Shown: piece by piece, positions 1 to 9,137 of the stretch
How positions within the stretch are numbered: position 1 is the first letter of the stretch
Layout of the letters: each line of letters begins with the position of its first letter
Source of the DNA: a methane-oxidizing endosymbiont of Gigantopelta aegis
GTDB lineage: Bacteria > Pseudomonadota > Gammaproteobacteria > Methylococcales > Methylomonadaceae
NCBI RefSeq assembly: GCF_016097405.1
Contig: NZ_JAEHGD010000001.1
Location: 319,003 to 383,002, forward strand
Direction: 5' to 3'
DNA: 64,000 nucleotides
Notes under the pieces: generated by a model
Told to the model about the DNA's origin: nothing
The model's input: the letters and a program-made list of their open reading frames with translations, nothing else
Databases searched by the model: none
Program-made: the position numbers and the translations under genes

Positions 1-126
1 GGCGATGGCTTGTGTTTTGCAGGGGGTTGGCTCAGGCTATCCTTCATACCTGCACTATTAGCTATTCTTATCGGTAAAGCGCTGCGTTATTGGTTGGTAG
101 CCTATTCTGTTTCCCAATTTGTATAG
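1..126 (+). CDS. C-terminal end of a YqaA/DedA-type membrane protein (partial)
   Basis: Only the last 41 codons and a TAG stop are in the window, and the start lies upstream. The peptide contains a Gly-Asp-Gly segment, then AGGWLRLSF and a hydrophobic helix ending in IGKALRYW. This is the usual ending of small YqaA-type members of the DedA/SNARE-associated membrane protein family, where a GDP-like motif precedes the last membrane helix and a GK-RY signature. The family's substrate is not established for this subgroup; relatives act in lipid flipping or membrane homeostasis. The stop is 29 bases before the GTG of efpL. Assignment rests on a short tail, so it is moderate. Confidence 0.5.
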   Translation, partial: GDGLCFAGGWLRLSFIPALLAILIGKALRYWLVAYSVSQFV

Positions 127-155
127 ACTAAAAAGTAGATAATGGAGAGTAAATA

Positions 156-722
156 GTGCCTAAAGCAAGCGAATTAAAACAAGGGACAGCGGTCGAGATC
201 AATGGCGAACCGTATACAGTGAGAGCTATCGAAGTCAGAAACCCAACATCACGGGGAGCCTCAACCTTATATAAAATCCGGTTTGCGCATATGAAAACTG
301 GCCAAAAACTCGATGAAACCTTTAAAGGCGATGATTTTCTGAAGGAAGCTGATTGTGTTCGTGTTATGGTGCAATTTTCTTATCAGGAAGGCGATACCTA
401 TTACTTCATGAGTCAGGAAACTTACGAGCAATACAGTTTAAATGCCGATGATCTTGAAGGGCAGGTTCTTTATATTACAGAAGGACTAGAAGGTATTATT
501 ATGTTGTTACTCGATGATGTGGCATTAGGTATTGAATTGCCAACGTCCATTGTGATGGAAGTTATTGAGACCCCACCGGCCATGAAAGGTGCCAGTGCAA
601 CCAATCGGACCAAGCCCGCCAAATTGACGACAGGACTTGAAATTCAAGTGCCTGAATACATTGAAAGTGGGGAAATGATCAAGGTTAATTCAGATACCGG
701 AAAATTCATGTCACGTGCCTGA
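156..722 (+). CDS. efpL: Elongation factor P-like protein EfpL (YeiP)
   Basis: The 188-residue protein has the three beta-barrel layout of EF-P. The domain I loop reads NPTSRGAS with Arg33 at the tip, where canonical EF-P has a modified lysine. This marks the EfpL/YeiP subfamily, which relieves ribosome stalling at polyproline and some other motifs without post-translational modification (family knowledge). The C-terminal OB domain is complete and ends in TGKFMSRA. The start is GTG, with GGAG at 143-146 about nine bases upstream; no in-frame ATG would give a full domain I. It is followed by a convergent GTPase gene with a 20-base gap. Confidence 0.93.
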   Translation: MPKASELKQGTAVEINGEPYTVRAIEVRNPTSRGASTLYKIRFAHMKTGQKLDETFKGDDFLKEADCVRVMVQFSYQEGDTYYFMSQETYEQYSLNADDLEGQVLYITEGLEGIIMLLLDDVALGIELPTSIVMEVIETPPAMKGASATNRTKPAKLTTGLEIQVPEYIESGEMIKVNSDTGKFMSRA

Positions 723-742
723 ATATCATCACGCAGCTTATA

Positions 743-1660
743 TCAACGGAAGCTACGTTTTTTTTTGCGGGCGGCTTTTTTAGCTGCTTTAGCGGCACGG
801 AGACGCTCGAGTTCAGCCTGTTCTTCGTTGACTATTTCGGGGCTTTCCCAGCTGATTTGGCCTAATTTTCCGCTACGAATTTCCTGTAACAGAATTTTAC
901 CGGTTTTATCCATGTCGATTTGTTTACCGGTTTTCAGGCAGCCTCTTTTTTGACCAATGAGAGACATCAATTCAACTTCTGTTTCAGGTAAGTCGTCAAT
1001 TTGAAAGCGTTGTTTTAAACATTCCGGATACCGTGACAATAAATAGTCTGCGGCAAAAAAAGCCACATCATCATAATGCATGGCGGTATCTTTGATAGCG
1101 CCGGTAATCGCTAGGCGATAGCCACTATTGATATTCTCGACATTAGGCCATAACACCCCGGGGGTATCGGACAAAATAACATTTTGTCCTAAATTGATAC
1201 GTTGCTGACGTTGCGTGACGGCAGGCTCATTTCCGGTTTTTGCGATAGTTTTGCCGGCCAGAATATTGATCAGGGTAGATTTTCCAACATTGGGGATGCC
1301 CATGATCATGGTTCGAATCACGCGATTGGCAGCGACTTTGTCGGCGAGCATTTTTCGGCATAAGTCAATAATCTGTTTGATTTTTTCAGGCTGATCGGTG
1401 CGAGTGGCCAAGGTCTTGACACCCTGTTCCTGCTCCAGAAAGGTTTGCCAGCGTTCGGTCAATGCCGGATCAGCCAAATCACTTTTATTTAATATTCGAA
1501 TACACGGTGTCTCCTGTCGCAAATCGGAAAGCACCGGGTTTTGGCTGCTATACGGAATACGCGCATCGAGCACTTCAATGATTAAATCAATATGCGGCAA
1601 AGCCTCTTTAATTTCTTTGCTCGCCTTATGCATATGTCCAGGATACCAGTTTATTTTCAT
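743..1660 (-). CDS. Ribosome biogenesis GTPase, YlqF/RbgA type
   Basis: The 305-residue protein shows the circularly permuted GTPase order of the YlqF/YawG family. The G4 motif NKSD (residues 58-61) comes first, then the P-loop GIPNVGKST (121-129), then G3 DTPG (165-168). The N-terminus NWYPGHMHKA is the family signature. In Bacillus the homologue RbgA drives late maturation of the 50S subunit; the role is inferred to be the same here. The C-terminus ends in a very basic lysine/arginine-rich tail, as expected for a ribosome-binding protein. The gene is read toward efpL. The 174 bases upstream separate it from the divergent rubredoxin gene and must hold both promoters. Confidence 0.92.
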   Translation of the reverse strand: MKINWYPGHMHKASKEIKEALPHIDLIIEVLDARIPYSSQNPVLSDLRQETPCIRILNKSDLADPALTERWQTFLEQEQGVKTLATRTDQPEKIKQIIDLCRKMLADKVAANRVIRTMIMGIPNVGKSTLINILAGKTIAKTGNEPAVTQRQQRINLGQNVILSDTPGVLWPNVENINSGYRLAITGAIKDTAMHYDDVAFFAADYLLSRYPECLKQRFQIDDLPETEVELMSLIGQKRGCLKTGKQIDMDKTGKILLQEIRSGKLGQISWESPEIVNEEQAELERLRAAKAAKKAARKKKRSFR

Positions 1661-1834
1661 TGGCTTGATCGTACGATAAAACAGCTATTTTAGCGTATAC
1701 TCTTCAAACAAGCTGAAATGATTATGGTGCTGAACATGCGGCACAGCAAATTTTGAGAATTATTTTAGGGTTTTTTCCAAAGCATGGATTAGGTTAGAAT
1801 CTAGGCTCTTTTACATCAATCACGAGGAATCAAA

Positions 1835-1999
1835 ATGGCACGATATAAATGTAAAACCTGTGGTCATATTTATGATGAAGAAAAAGGTGATCCAAAATCA
1901 GGTATTGCTCCGGGTACAAAATGGGAAGATTTGCCAGACGATTGGGAATGCCCGGCTTGCGGCGCAGCAAAAGTGATGTTTACGAAAATGCGCGATTAG
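1835..1999 (+). CDS. Rubredoxin
   Basis: A 54-residue protein with both rubredoxin iron knuckles: CKTCG at residues 6-10 and CPACG at 39-43, plus the conserved core residues Tyr4, Tyr13, Trp30 and Trp37 and the signature [11 protein letters not shown]. It binds one iron through four cysteines and carries single electrons in the cytoplasm. Redox partners are not identifiable from the neighbourhood. The ATG is preceded by GAGG at 1824-1827. A TAGAAT box at about 1795-1800 could be the -10 element of its own promoter. The stop is 35 bases from the convergent rarA stop, so the gene is probably monocistronic. Confidence 0.96.
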   Translation: MARYKCKTCGHIYDEEKGDPKSGIAPGTKWEDLPDDWECPACGAAKVMFTKMRD

Positions 2000-2034
2000 C
2001 TAAGAATAGCTGAAATTCGGCACAAGGATGTGCA

Positions 2035-3363
2035 TCAGCTGCGTTGTTTTTTATCTAAAAGGCTTAATGCATCCAGTTTTTGTTTAATCTTGATTTCCAA
2101 TCCACGTTCCACTGGGAAATAATAGCGCTGATCTTTCAAAGCTTCGGGTAAATAGCGCTCACCTGCCGCGTAAGCATCGGGTTCATTATGCGCATAACGG
2201 TAATTTTCGCCGTGCCCCAATGATTTCATCAGTTTTGTCGGTGCATTTTTTAAATGGACCGGAACATCCAGCGAACCACTGTTTTTTGCATCTACCATTG
2301 CTGCCTTAAACGCCACATAAACAGCATTGCTCTTAGGCGCACAAGCCAAATAAACAACGGCCTGCGCCAGCGCCAATTCGCCTTCAGGCGAACCTAAACG
2401 CTCGAAAGCGGCACAGGCATTGGTCGTAATTTCCAACGCTCTGGGGTCGGCATTGCCAATATCTTCAGACGCCATTCTAACCAAACGTCTTGCGACATAC
2501 AAAGGATCGCAACCCGCTTCAATCATGCGGCAAAACCAATATAACGCGCCATCCGGATTAGTTCCTCGAACCGATTTATGCAGTGCGGAAATCTGGTCAT
2601 AAAACATATCGCCACGTTTATCAAATCGATTTAACTGTCCTTGCAAGACTTCATCTAGGACATTATGGCTGATCACCACGTCGGCCTCATCGCTGCTTTC
2701 ACTTAAATCCACACAAAGCTGCAGAATATTCAGACAACGCCTGGCATCACCATCGGCAGCGCGGGCGATCAGATGAATCAACTCTTCATTGATGTGAATG
2801 TTTTGCCTTCCAAATCCTTTTTCAGGATGATTTAAGGCATTATGAATCAAATTGACCAGGTCTTTACTCTCGAGACTGCGCAAGACATAAACACGTAAAC
2901 GTGACAGCAGGGCGTTATTTAGCTCAAAAGACGGATTTTCAGTCGTTGCGCCAAACAATGTGATGGCGCCATCTTCAATCGGAGATAACAAGGAATCCTG
3001 CTGATTCTTGGAAAAGCGATGAATTTCATCAATAAATAAAATTGTGTCTATGGCTTGTGCATATTTCAGGTTTTTAGCCTCTTCAACCGCTGCACGTATT
3101 TCTTTAACACCCGCGAGAACGGCGGATAACTCGACCATGCGAGCATTCGATGTTTTTGCGATCATGCGTGCTAGAGTTGTTTTACCAACACCAGGCGGCC
3201 CCCAGAACACTAAAGAGTGCAGAGAGCCATTGTCGATAGCGCGACGTAAAGGTTTTCCACTGGCCAAAAGATGTTGTTGTCCACAAAACTCATCCAGTGA
3301 ATCGGGACGCATGCGTGAAGCCAGGGGGGCAAAGTCATTGCTATTGTCGAACAGATCATTCAT
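2035..3363 (-). CDS. rarA: Replication-associated recombination protein A (RarA/MgsA)
   Basis: The 442-residue AAA+ ATPase has Walker A GPPGVGKT at residues 55-62, Walker B LFIDEIHRF near 107-115, a sensor region TTENPSFELN and the C-terminal MgsA tetramerisation domain with the KNAPTKLMK motif. Its length matches the family. RarA (eukaryotic homologue WRNIP1) acts at stalled replication forks and interacts with SSB. The N-terminus MNDLFDNSNDFAPLASRMRP is normal for the family, which supports the ATG chosen. It is divergent from accA across 216 bases that contain a structured element, and convergent with rubredoxin. No operon partner is seen. Confidence 0.95.
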   Translation of the reverse strand: MNDLFDNSNDFAPLASRMRPDSLDEFCGQQHLLASGKPLRRAIDNGSLHSLVFWGPPGVGKTTLARMIAKTSNARMVELSAVLAGVKEIRAAVEEAKNLKYAQAIDTILFIDEIHRFSKNQQDSLLSPIEDGAITLFGATTENPSFELNNALLSRLRVYVLRSLESKDLVNLIHNALNHPEKGFGRQNIHINEELIHLIARAADGDARRCLNILQLCVDLSESSDEADVVISHNVLDEVLQGQLNRFDKRGDMFYDQISALHKSVRGTNPDGALYWFCRMIEAGCDPLYVARRLVRMASEDIGNADPRALEITTNACAAFERLGSPEGELALAQAVVYLACAPKSNAVYVAFKAAMVDAKNSGSLDVPVHLKNAPTKLMKSLGHGENYRYAHNEPDAYAAGERYLPEALKDQRYYFPVERGLEIKIKQKLDALSLLDKKQRS

Positions 3364-3430
3364 AAGCTGAATTATATCGAAAAAAACAGAGCTACACGTT
3401 TATATGGCATAATATTGCATTCAATAACGG

Positions 3431-3540
3431 CTTGGAGACCGTTGCTGGTTTTAATTGAAAGAGCAGGTTTAGGCCTGCGGTTATACGATAGCAGACCGTC
3501 TCCAAATAAATATTTTTTAGAAAAAAGTACGCTTTTTCTA
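3431..3540 (+). ncRNA. Candidate structured RNA or leader upstream of accA
   Basis: An 8-bp stem pairs TTGGAGAC (3432-3439) with GTCTCCAA (3498-3505). Inside it GCT (3444-3446) can pair with AGC (3490-3492), and GCAGG (3463-3467) pairs with CCTGC (3474-3478) around a six-base loop. A T-run TTTTTT follows at 3513-3518. A second hairpin, AGAAAAA / TTTTTCT, lies at about 3519-3539. The element sits in the gap between divergent rarA and accA, so it could be an accA leader with a terminator-like fold or a small independent RNA. No known RNA family was recognised, and strand is assumed from accA. Confidence 0.35.
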
Positions 3541-3579
3541 TAAAATTATGCGCTTAACCTTATTGCCTGAAGACATGTC

Positions 3580-4554
3580 ATGGACTTAAAATTTTTAGAT
3601 TTTGAACAACCGATTGCCGAACTCGAAGCCAAGATAGAAGAGCTCAGAAAAGTTGAAATCGATAATGAAATCAATATTTCCGATACCTTGCAGGAACTGG
3701 AAAAAAAGTGTGAGATGCTTACCGAGAGCATTTTTCAGAATCTGACGGACTGGCAAATTTCTCAGTTATCTCGCCATCCTGGACGACCTTATACACTGGA
3801 TTATATCGATTTGATATTTACTGATTTTCATGAGTTACATGGCGATCGGGCATTTGCCGATGATCCGGCCATAGTCTGTGGTTTGGCGCGCCTCGAAGGG
3901 CAACCGGTTATGGTCATAGGGCATCAGAAAGGGCGTGATACCAAAGAAAAAATCTATCGTAATTTTGGTATGCCACGGCCTGAAGGTTATCGCAAAGCCT
4001 TACGCATGATGAAAATGGCCGAGCGCTTTAAACTTCCACTCATTTGTTTGATTGATACACCGGGTGCCTATCCTGGCATTGGCGCTGAAGAGCGTGGGCA
4101 GAGTGAAGCTATTGCACGTAATCTGTTTGAAATGGCCCGTTTGAAAACACCGATTATCTGTGTCGTTATCGGCGAAGGCGGCTCGGGGGGCGCTTTGGCG
4201 ATTGGTGTGGGTGATCGCTTGATTATGCTAGAATACAGCACCTATGCCGTTATCTCACCTGAAGGTTGCGCTTCCATTTTATGGAAAAGTGCAGATAAGG
4301 CGCAATTAGCCGCCGAAGCTATGGCAATTACCTCGGATCGGATTCGGGAGCAGGGCTTTTTGGACGAAGTGGTCAGAGAGCCTTTAGGCGGCGGGCATCG
4401 TGATTTTCAGAAAACAGCGATGAATTTGCGCGAAACCTTGCTGCGTCATTTGGATGAATTAAAACAACAAGCCGAAGATATGGAGCAATTACTGGAAACC
4501 CGCTACCAGCGTATTATGCGGCTGGGGTCTTATATTGACGAATCGGTCAAATAG
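3580..4554 (+). CDS. accA: Acetyl-CoA carboxylase carboxyltransferase subunit alpha
   Basis: The 324-residue protein is full length for AccA. It begins [12 protein letters not shown], has the helical N-terminal region to about residue 60, then the crotonase-like carboxyltransferase core with [10 protein letters not shown], the oxyanion-hole glycines in [15 protein letters not shown] and the signature [11 protein letters not shown]. With AccD it transfers carboxyl from carboxybiotin to acetyl-CoA, the first committed step of fatty acid synthesis. The supply of biotin is encoded near the other end of this window (bioBFHCD). The gene is followed by a 16-bp hairpin before tilS. A structured leader lies upstream. 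Confidence 0.97.
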   Translation: MDLKFLDFEQPIAELEAKIEELRKVEIDNEINISDTLQELEKKCEMLTESIFQNLTDWQISQLSRHPGRPYTLDYIDLIFTDFHELHGDRAFADDPAIVCGLARLEGQPVMVIGHQKGRDTKEKIYRNFGMPRPEGYRKALRMMKMAERFKLPLICLIDTPGAYPGIGAEERGQSEAIARNLFEMARLKTPIICVVIGEGGSGGALAIGVGDRLIMLEYSTYAVISPEGCASILWKSADKAQLAAEAMAITSDRIREQGFLDEVVREPLGGGHRDFQKTAMNLRETLLRHLDELKQQAEDMEQLLETRYQRIMRLGSYIDESVK

Positions 4555-4629
4555 CTCCCGTTCTACATGTTGAGTGGGTGGAAGCGGCAGCTTAAAAATC
4601 TATCATTCATACCCATCCTGTCTGTAAAT

Positions 4630-4664
4630 GTACAATAAAGCCGACTCTGTCGGTTTTATTGTAC
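4630..4664 (+). terminator. Hairpin terminator between accA and tilS
   Basis: GTACAATAAAGCCGAC (4630-4645) pairs with GTCGGTTTTATTGTAC (4649-4664) around a TCT loop. This is a 16-bp stem with one G-T wobble; the T-rich part is inside the descending arm. It ends ten bases before the tilS start, so it may terminate accA transcripts or partly read through into tilS. There is no long T-tract after the stem, which lowers certainty that it is a classical intrinsic terminator. Confidence 0.65.
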
Positions 4665-4673
4665 TTACCTTCC

Positions 4674-5978
4674 ATGCTAAACATTGACAGTATTGATCAT
4701 CTGATTCCAAATTCGGTTGCAACGATTTATATCGGTTATAGCGGCGGCATGGATTCGCATGTCCTGTTGCATCTGGTTTCTCAATCACAATTTAAATCAC
4801 GATTGTGTGCGATTTATATTCACCACGGCCTGCAACAACAAGCCGATGATTGGGAGCAGCATTGTCGACAACAAGCGCATAACCTCGGCGTTGATTTTCG
4901 TGCATTGCGTGTCGATGCCACACCCAGCCACCGGCAAAGCCCAGAAGAAGCTGCACGAGATGCACGTTTCGCCGCATTTGAACGCCTGCTGAATAAGGGC
5001 GATGTCTTAATGTTGGCACAACACCGGGAAGACCAGCTGGAAACGGTGTTATTACAGCTATTCCGCGGTGCTGGACTGCAAGGTTTGGCCGGTATGCCGG
5101 AGCGTATGCTCTTGGGGCAAGGGGAGGTGCTCCGGCCATTTCTCAATATTCCCGTTCAACGTCTGCGTACTTATGCCATTGACTATCAGTTGCACTGGAT
5201 CGAGGACCCTAGCAATCAATGTACCGATTTTGACCGGAATTTTTTGCGTCAAGACATTATCCCTAAATTAAAACAGCGTTGGCCAGGTTTGGACAAAACT
5301 GTCGCCCGTTCAGCCCGGCATTGCGCCGTTGCCGCCGAACTGTTGCAGGCGGAAACGGCGAAACAGTTTCACAGGCTGTATGATAAAACACAAGCCAGGC
5401 TGGATATTGAACAATTAAGCCGGTTGCCAGAACAGCAGCAAATGCTGGTTATTCGCTATTGGTTCAAGCAGAATGGCTTGCACTATCCCAGTCAGAAACA
5501 ACTGCATAAAATTCTGACCGATATTATTCGAGCGAGGGCAGATGCTAATCCGCAAATGACAATACAGAAACATTGTGTGCGGCGTTATCGTCAGGGCTTG
5601 TATCTACTTGAAGATAAGCAGGTTGAGCGTCAAAAAATATGGACGTGGCCCGCTTCTCAATCAGACTTGGCATTAGACAATACCGCACAATTAAAACGTG
5701 TGACCGCCGATTGCGGTATTCCAATCGCCGCTTGGGAGGCGGCGAAGATTACCGTGGCTTATCGACAGGGCAGCGAGAAAATTGCATTGCCGAATCGTAA
5801 GGGCCGCCATACATTGAAAAAATTATTTCAGGAATATGCGATTCCCCCTTGGGTCAGGGAAAATATGCCGTTGATTTATTTAGACGGTCAATTGGCGGCC
5901 GTAGGCGATTTATGGATAAGCGCAGATTTTTTCGGCCAATACGAGCAAGGGTGTTATCAGATCAAGTACAAACTATAA
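4674..5978 (+). CDS. tilS: tRNA(Ile)-lysidine synthetase TilS
   Basis: The PP-loop ATP-binding motif SGGMDS is at residues 23-28 of a 434-residue protein. It is followed by the N-type synthetase domain with HHGLQQQADDWEQHC and HREDQLETVLLQLFRGAGLQGLAGM, the TilS substrate-binding domain, and the C-terminal TilS_C domain. The enzyme converts C34 of the CAU anticodon of tRNA-Ile2 to lysidine, so AUA is read as isoleucine, and it is essential. I chose the ATG at 4674; an in-frame TTG at 4659 lies inside the upstream hairpin and adds five residues not typical of the family. It is convergent with smpB, two bases apart. Confidence 0.95.
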   Translation: MLNIDSIDHLIPNSVATIYIGYSGGMDSHVLLHLVSQSQFKSRLCAIYIHHGLQQQADDWEQHCRQQAHNLGVDFRALRVDATPSHRQSPEEAARDARFAAFERLLNKGDVLMLAQHREDQLETVLLQLFRGAGLQGLAGMPERMLLGQGEVLRPFLNIPVQRLRTYAIDYQLHWIEDPSNQCTDFDRNFLRQDIIPKLKQRWPGLDKTVARSARHCAVAAELLQAETAKQFHRLYDKTQARLDIEQLSRLPEQQQMLVIRYWFKQNGLHYPSQKQLHKILTDIIRARADANPQMTIQKHCVRRYRQGLYLLEDKQVERQKIWTWPASQSDLALDNTAQLKRVTADCGIPIAAWEAAKITVAYRQGSEKIALPNRKGRHTLKKLFQEYAIPPWVRENMPLIYLDGQLAAVGDLWISADFFGQYEQGCYQIKYKL

Positions 5979-5980
5979 TT

Positions 5981-6463
5981 TTAGCCGTGTTTCATGATGC
6001 GGGCCTTATCGCGTTGCCAGTCGCGGTCTTTAGCCGCAGCACGTTTATCATGCAGTTTTTTACCTTTGGCCAGGCCAATTTTGAGCTTGGCACGCCCCCG
6101 AACCCAATACATCGATAAAGGAACCAGGGTATAACCCTTACGTTCCACGGCGCCAATCAGTCTATTCAGTTCCTGCCGATGCAATAATAATTTTTTAGGT
6201 CGTAAAGCTTCCGGCACAATATGCGTCGATGCGGAAAGCAGAGGCGAAATATGCGCGCCATGCAACCAGGCCTCACCATTTTTAATCTGAATAAAGCTTT
6301 CTTTAAGCTGAACCCGGCCTTCACGCAGGCTCTTAACTTCCCAGCCTTGCAGTACTAAACCGGCTTCATACTGATCTTCGATGAAATATTCATGGGTCGC
6401 CTGGCGATTGACGGCGATGCTGTTATCCTGCAATTTATTTTTTTTTGATTTTTTCTTGGCCAT
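5981..6463 (-). CDS. smpB: SsrA-binding protein SmpB
   Basis: A 160-residue basic protein with the SmpB beta-barrel motifs: the N-terminal [28 protein letters not shown] block and the C-terminal [23 protein letters not shown] tail that enters the ribosomal decoding centre. It delivers tmRNA to stalled ribosomes for trans-translation. The start gives [12 protein letters not shown], a common lysine-rich leader for the family. No ssrA (tmRNA) gene was seen in the window. The gene is divergent from the sodium symporter with about 100 bases between the two starts. Confidence 0.96.
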   Translation of the reverse strand: MAKKKSKKNKLQDNSIAVNRQATHEYFIEDQYEAGLVLQGWEVKSLREGRVQLKESFIQIKNGEAWLHGAHISPLLSASTHIVPEALRPKKLLLHRQELNRLIGAVERKGYTLVPLSMYWVRGRAKLKIGLAKGKKLHDKRAAAKDRDWQRDKARIMKHG

Positions 6464-6560
6464 ACGGTTTTACAAGATTTAACCTGACTTCATGCTGATA
6501 ATTTGTTATTTTACTCGATTTAAGAATAATTTTTCGATTAAAACCAGGACGGACACAAAC

Positions 6561-7919
6561 ATGTCAGTAAGCAAAAAATCCATTCATGGGGAATGGTCTT
6601 CGCGTTTCACTTTCATTCTTGCCGCAACCGGTTCTGCGGTGGGCTTGGGTAATATCTGGAAGTTCCCTTATATCACCGGGGAAAATGGTGGTGGCGCATT
6701 TGTACTGGTTTATCTGCTCTGCGTGTTGGCTATCGGTATTCCAATCATGATTGCTGAAATTATGATGGGGCGACGCGGTCGCCAGTCGCCGATAAATACC
6801 ATGCAATTTCTGGCTGAAGAGGCGAGTGCGGATAAACGTTGGCATTTTTTAGGTTGGATGGGGGTTTTAGCCGGCTTTTTGATTCTTTCATACTATAGTG
6901 TCATTGCCGGTTGGGCATTATCGTATGTGCTCAAGGCCTTTCTTGGGAGCTTTTCCGGTGGCGATAGTGAGCACATAAAAAGTTTGTTTGACCAGTTTAT
7001 TGCCAGCCCGTGGCAATTGATTTTCTGGCATACGGTTTTTATGGTTGCAACCATGGTTATCGTAGCGCGTGGTGTCAGTGGTGGTCTGGAAAAAGCGGTT
7101 CGATTCCTGATGCCGGCGCTGTTCGTTATTTTGTTGCTGCTGGTCGGTTATGCCATGACAACCGGGTTTTATGAACAAGGCCTGGAATTTATGTTTGATC
7201 CGGATTTTAGCAAAATTGATGGTGATGCCATCCTGACGGCAATGGGACATGCTTTCTTTACCCTAAGCTTAGGGATGGGAGCAATCATGGTTTATGGCTC
7301 GTATTTACCGAAACATGTTTCGGTTGCACAAACCGCGTTATATATTGCCGGGGCCGATACGATTGTCGCCTTACTCGCTGGCATGGCCATTTTTCCAATT
7401 GTGTTTGCCAATGGGTTAGAGCCGGGTTCTGGCCCAGGCTTGATTTTTCAAACACTGCCGATTGCGTTTGGTAATATGACGGCGGGCTGGTTGTTTGGCG
7501 TGATGTTTTTTGTGTTATTAGTATTCGCTGCATTGTCGTCTTCAATTTCCTTGATTGAACCTGCCGTCGCCTGGTTAGTTGAAAATAAAGATATGTCGCG
7601 CAGAACCGCGAGTATCTGGTCGGGTATTGTCACGTGGCTGGTCGGCGTTGCGGTAGCCTTTTCATTTAATATCTGGTCGGAGATTACCGTTTTTGACAAG
7701 AGTGTTTTTGATCTTTTGGACTATTTAACCGCAAATTTGATGTTGCCGATCGGTGGTTTCTGCATCGCTGTTTTTTCAGGATGGGTAATGAAAAAAGAAC
7801 ACAGCCAGGAGGAATTGGAATTATTCGGCTTGACTTATGATTTATGGCACTACCTGGTCAAATTTATAGCCCCTGCGGCTGTGTTTATTGTCTTTCTGCA
7901 TGTTTTAGGGGTATTCTGA
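6561..7919 (+). CDS. Sodium-dependent transporter, NSS/SNF family
   Basis: The protein of 452 residues starts MSVSKKSIHGEWSSRFTFILAATGSAVGLGNIWKFPYI. GSAVGLGNIWKFPY is the first-helix signature of the neurotransmitter:sodium symporter (LeuT-fold) family, with the unwound TM1 that binds sodium and substrate. About eleven to twelve hydrophobic helices follow. Substrate is likely an amino acid or similar solute but cannot be read from sequence. I prefer ATG 6561, preceded by AGGA at 6546-6549, over an upstream ATG at 6492 that adds a hydrophobic, basic stretch not found in the family. ratA begins two bases after the stop, suggesting co-transcription. Confidence 0.9.
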   Translation: MSVSKKSIHGEWSSRFTFILAATGSAVGLGNIWKFPYITGENGGGAFVLVYLLCVLAIGIPIMIAEIMMGRRGRQSPINTMQFLAEEASADKRWHFLGWMGVLAGFLILSYYSVIAGWALSYVLKAFLGSFSGGDSEHIKSLFDQFIASPWQLIFWHTVFMVATMVIVARGVSGGLEKAVRFLMPALFVILLLLVGYAMTTGFYEQGLEFMFDPDFSKIDGDAILTAMGHAFFTLSLGMGAIMVYGSYLPKHVSVAQTALYIAGADTIVALLAGMAIFPIVFANGLEPGSGPGLIFQTLPIAFGNMTAGWLFGVMFFVLLVFAALSSSISLIEPAVAWLVENKDMSRRTASIWSGIVTWLVGVAVAFSFNIWSEITVFDKSVFDLLDYLTANLMLPIGGFCIAVFSGWVMKKEHSQEELELFGLTYDLWHYLVKFIAPAAVFIVFLHVLGVF

Positions 7920-7921
7920 AT

Positions 7922-8362
7922 ATGGCAGAGGTTCATAAAAGTGCCCTGGTCAAGTTTTCCGCGCAACAAATGTTCGACTTAGTTGCCGATATTGAAGCGT
8001 ATTCGGAGTTTTTACCATGGTGCAGCGGCAGTCGCGTTCTTCGGCGCGACGGCGATATTGTCGATGGCGAAATTGAAATTTCCAAGGCAGGGTTCAATAA
8101 AACCTTTGCGACGCGAAATCGCAATGTTCCCTATGAAAAGATTTACATGCATTTATTGAACGGACCTTTTTCTTCACTGGAAGGCGAATGGACTTTTTTA
8201 CCTTTACGCGAAGACGCCAGCAAAATATCACTGGATTTAAATTTCGAAATCTCTGGCAGTTTGGCTAATCTGGCTTTTGGCCCGGTATTCAATCAAATTT
8301 GCAATACGATGGTCAGTTCGTTTATTCAGCGCGCAAAAGATGTCTATGGCTCCCGTGCTTGA
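7922..8362 (+). CDS. ratA: RatA-family START/polyketide cyclase-like protein
   Basis: A 146-residue protein of the coenzyme Q-binding COQ10/RatA family in the SRPBCC (START-like) superfamily. Diagnostic blocks are the N-terminal VADIEAYSEFLPWCSGSRVL and the C-terminal [26 protein letters not shown]. coli RatA was reported to inhibit 70S ribosome association, whereas eukaryotic and other bacterial relatives bind ubiquinone; either role is possible here. It directly follows the NSS transporter and overlaps rnfH, the standard ratA-ratB arrangement. The tmRNA partner smpB lying just upstream is also the common gammaproteobacterial synteny smpB-ratA-ratB-bamE. Confidence 0.93.
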   Translation: MAEVHKSALVKFSAQQMFDLVADIEAYSEFLPWCSGSRVLRRDGDIVDGEIEISKAGFNKTFATRNRNVPYEKIYMHLLNGPFSSLEGEWTFLPLREDASKISLDLNFEISGSLANLAFGPVFNQICNTMVSSFIQRAKDVYGSRA

Positions 8363-8648
8363 GGTTGAAGTGGCCTATGCCAAGCCGCAGACGCAAGCGC
8401 TGATCGCCGTCACATTAACTGCCGAAGCAACAGTAGAGCAGGCCATTATAGCGTCCGGTATTTTAGAACGCTTCCCAGAAATTGATCTGAATACGACTAA
8501 AGTGGGTGTTTTTGGCAAAATCTGTCGGTTATCAGATTCTGTGAAAACGGGCGACCGGATTGAAATTTATCGGCCATTATCACAAAATCCGATGGAGGCA
8601 CGACGACAACGTGCGATGACCGATAAAGTTAGATCAGGACGGGCTTGA
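8346..8648 (+). CDS. rnfH: RnfH/RatB family protein (UPF0125)
   Basis: The 100-residue protein has the ubiquitin-like beta-grasp sequence of the RnfH family: [18 protein letters not shown] at the start, [25 protein letters not shown] in the middle, and a basic tail [12 protein letters not shown]. The molecular function is not established. The start is uncertain: ATG at 8346 gives the usual MAPVLEVEV length, and ATG at 8340 adds two residues. It overlaps the end of ratA by about 17 bases in another frame, indicating translational coupling. The 3' end overlaps bamE on the opposite strand by 15 bases. Confidence 0.9.
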   Translation: MAPVLEVEVAYAKPQTQALIAVTLTAEATVEQAIIASGILERFPEIDLNTTKVGVFGKICRLSDSVKTGDRIEIYRPLSQNPMEARRQRAMTDKVRSGRA

Positions 8649-9137
8649 TTTGTCGCCGGATTTTTCAGATGGGGCTTGTTGCTCGTGAACTTGAAGCTCC
8701 GGCTCGTCGCTGAACCAGCCAGTTATGATTTCCCATAAGGTCTTCTCCAGGTCACGCTTAGGTACATCAATGGTGGTTTCTTTAGATTCAAATTTGACCG
8801 GTTTTGAGCTAGGTCTGAAATCACCTTGTAAACTACTGAGTTTTTCGTCTTTGAAAAACAGGGTTAAGCGTTTCTGAACCCGCGCCTGGCCACCAGGTTG
8901 TTTGGAATAAATATAGTCCCAGCGGTTTTTATGCAGGGCATCCACTAACATGGGCGAGCCCATAATATAGAGAACCTGGCGCTTGTTCATATTGGGACGC
9001 AATTGGTCCACCATGTCTTGATTGACAATATTGCCTTGTTCAATATCCAGAGTATAAACACCCGGCAGATTTTCCAAAAGTGTTGAGCAGCCAGGCAAGG
9101 CTAAGAAAAGCAGCAAGACAAAAACGGATTTTTTCAT
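8634..9137 (-). CDS. bamE: Outer membrane protein assembly factor BamE
   Basis: A 167-residue lipoprotein with signal peptide [17 protein letters not shown], where LPGC is the lipobox. The mature SmpA/OmlA domain follows with [19 protein letters not shown] and the [23 protein letters not shown] block typical of BamE. It is part of the BAM complex that folds beta-barrel proteins into the outer membrane. The C-terminal 45 residues form a polar extension beyond the core domain. I start at the Met that begins the signal peptide; an in-frame ATG five codons upstream is less likely. It is divergent from fur, the conserved gammaproteobacterial arrangement. Confidence 0.95.
   Translation of the reverse strand: MKKSVFVLLLFLALPGCSTLLENLPGVYTLDIEQGNIVNQDMVDQLRPNMNKRQVLYIMGSPMLVDALHKNRWDYIYSKQPGGQARVQKRLTLFFKDEKLSSLQGDFRPSSKPVKFESKETTIDVPKRDLEKTLWEIITGWFSDEPELQVHEQQAPSEKSGDKSSPS

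Noticed and set aside
743-1679. Several reading frames opposite the RbgA-type gene and other strong genes
   Set aside because: They have no ribosome sites or recognisable domains and lie antisense to well-supported genes.
4659-4673. TTG start for tilS
   Set aside because: It lies within the terminator hairpin arm and gives five residues not typical of TilS; the ATG at 4674 is preferred.
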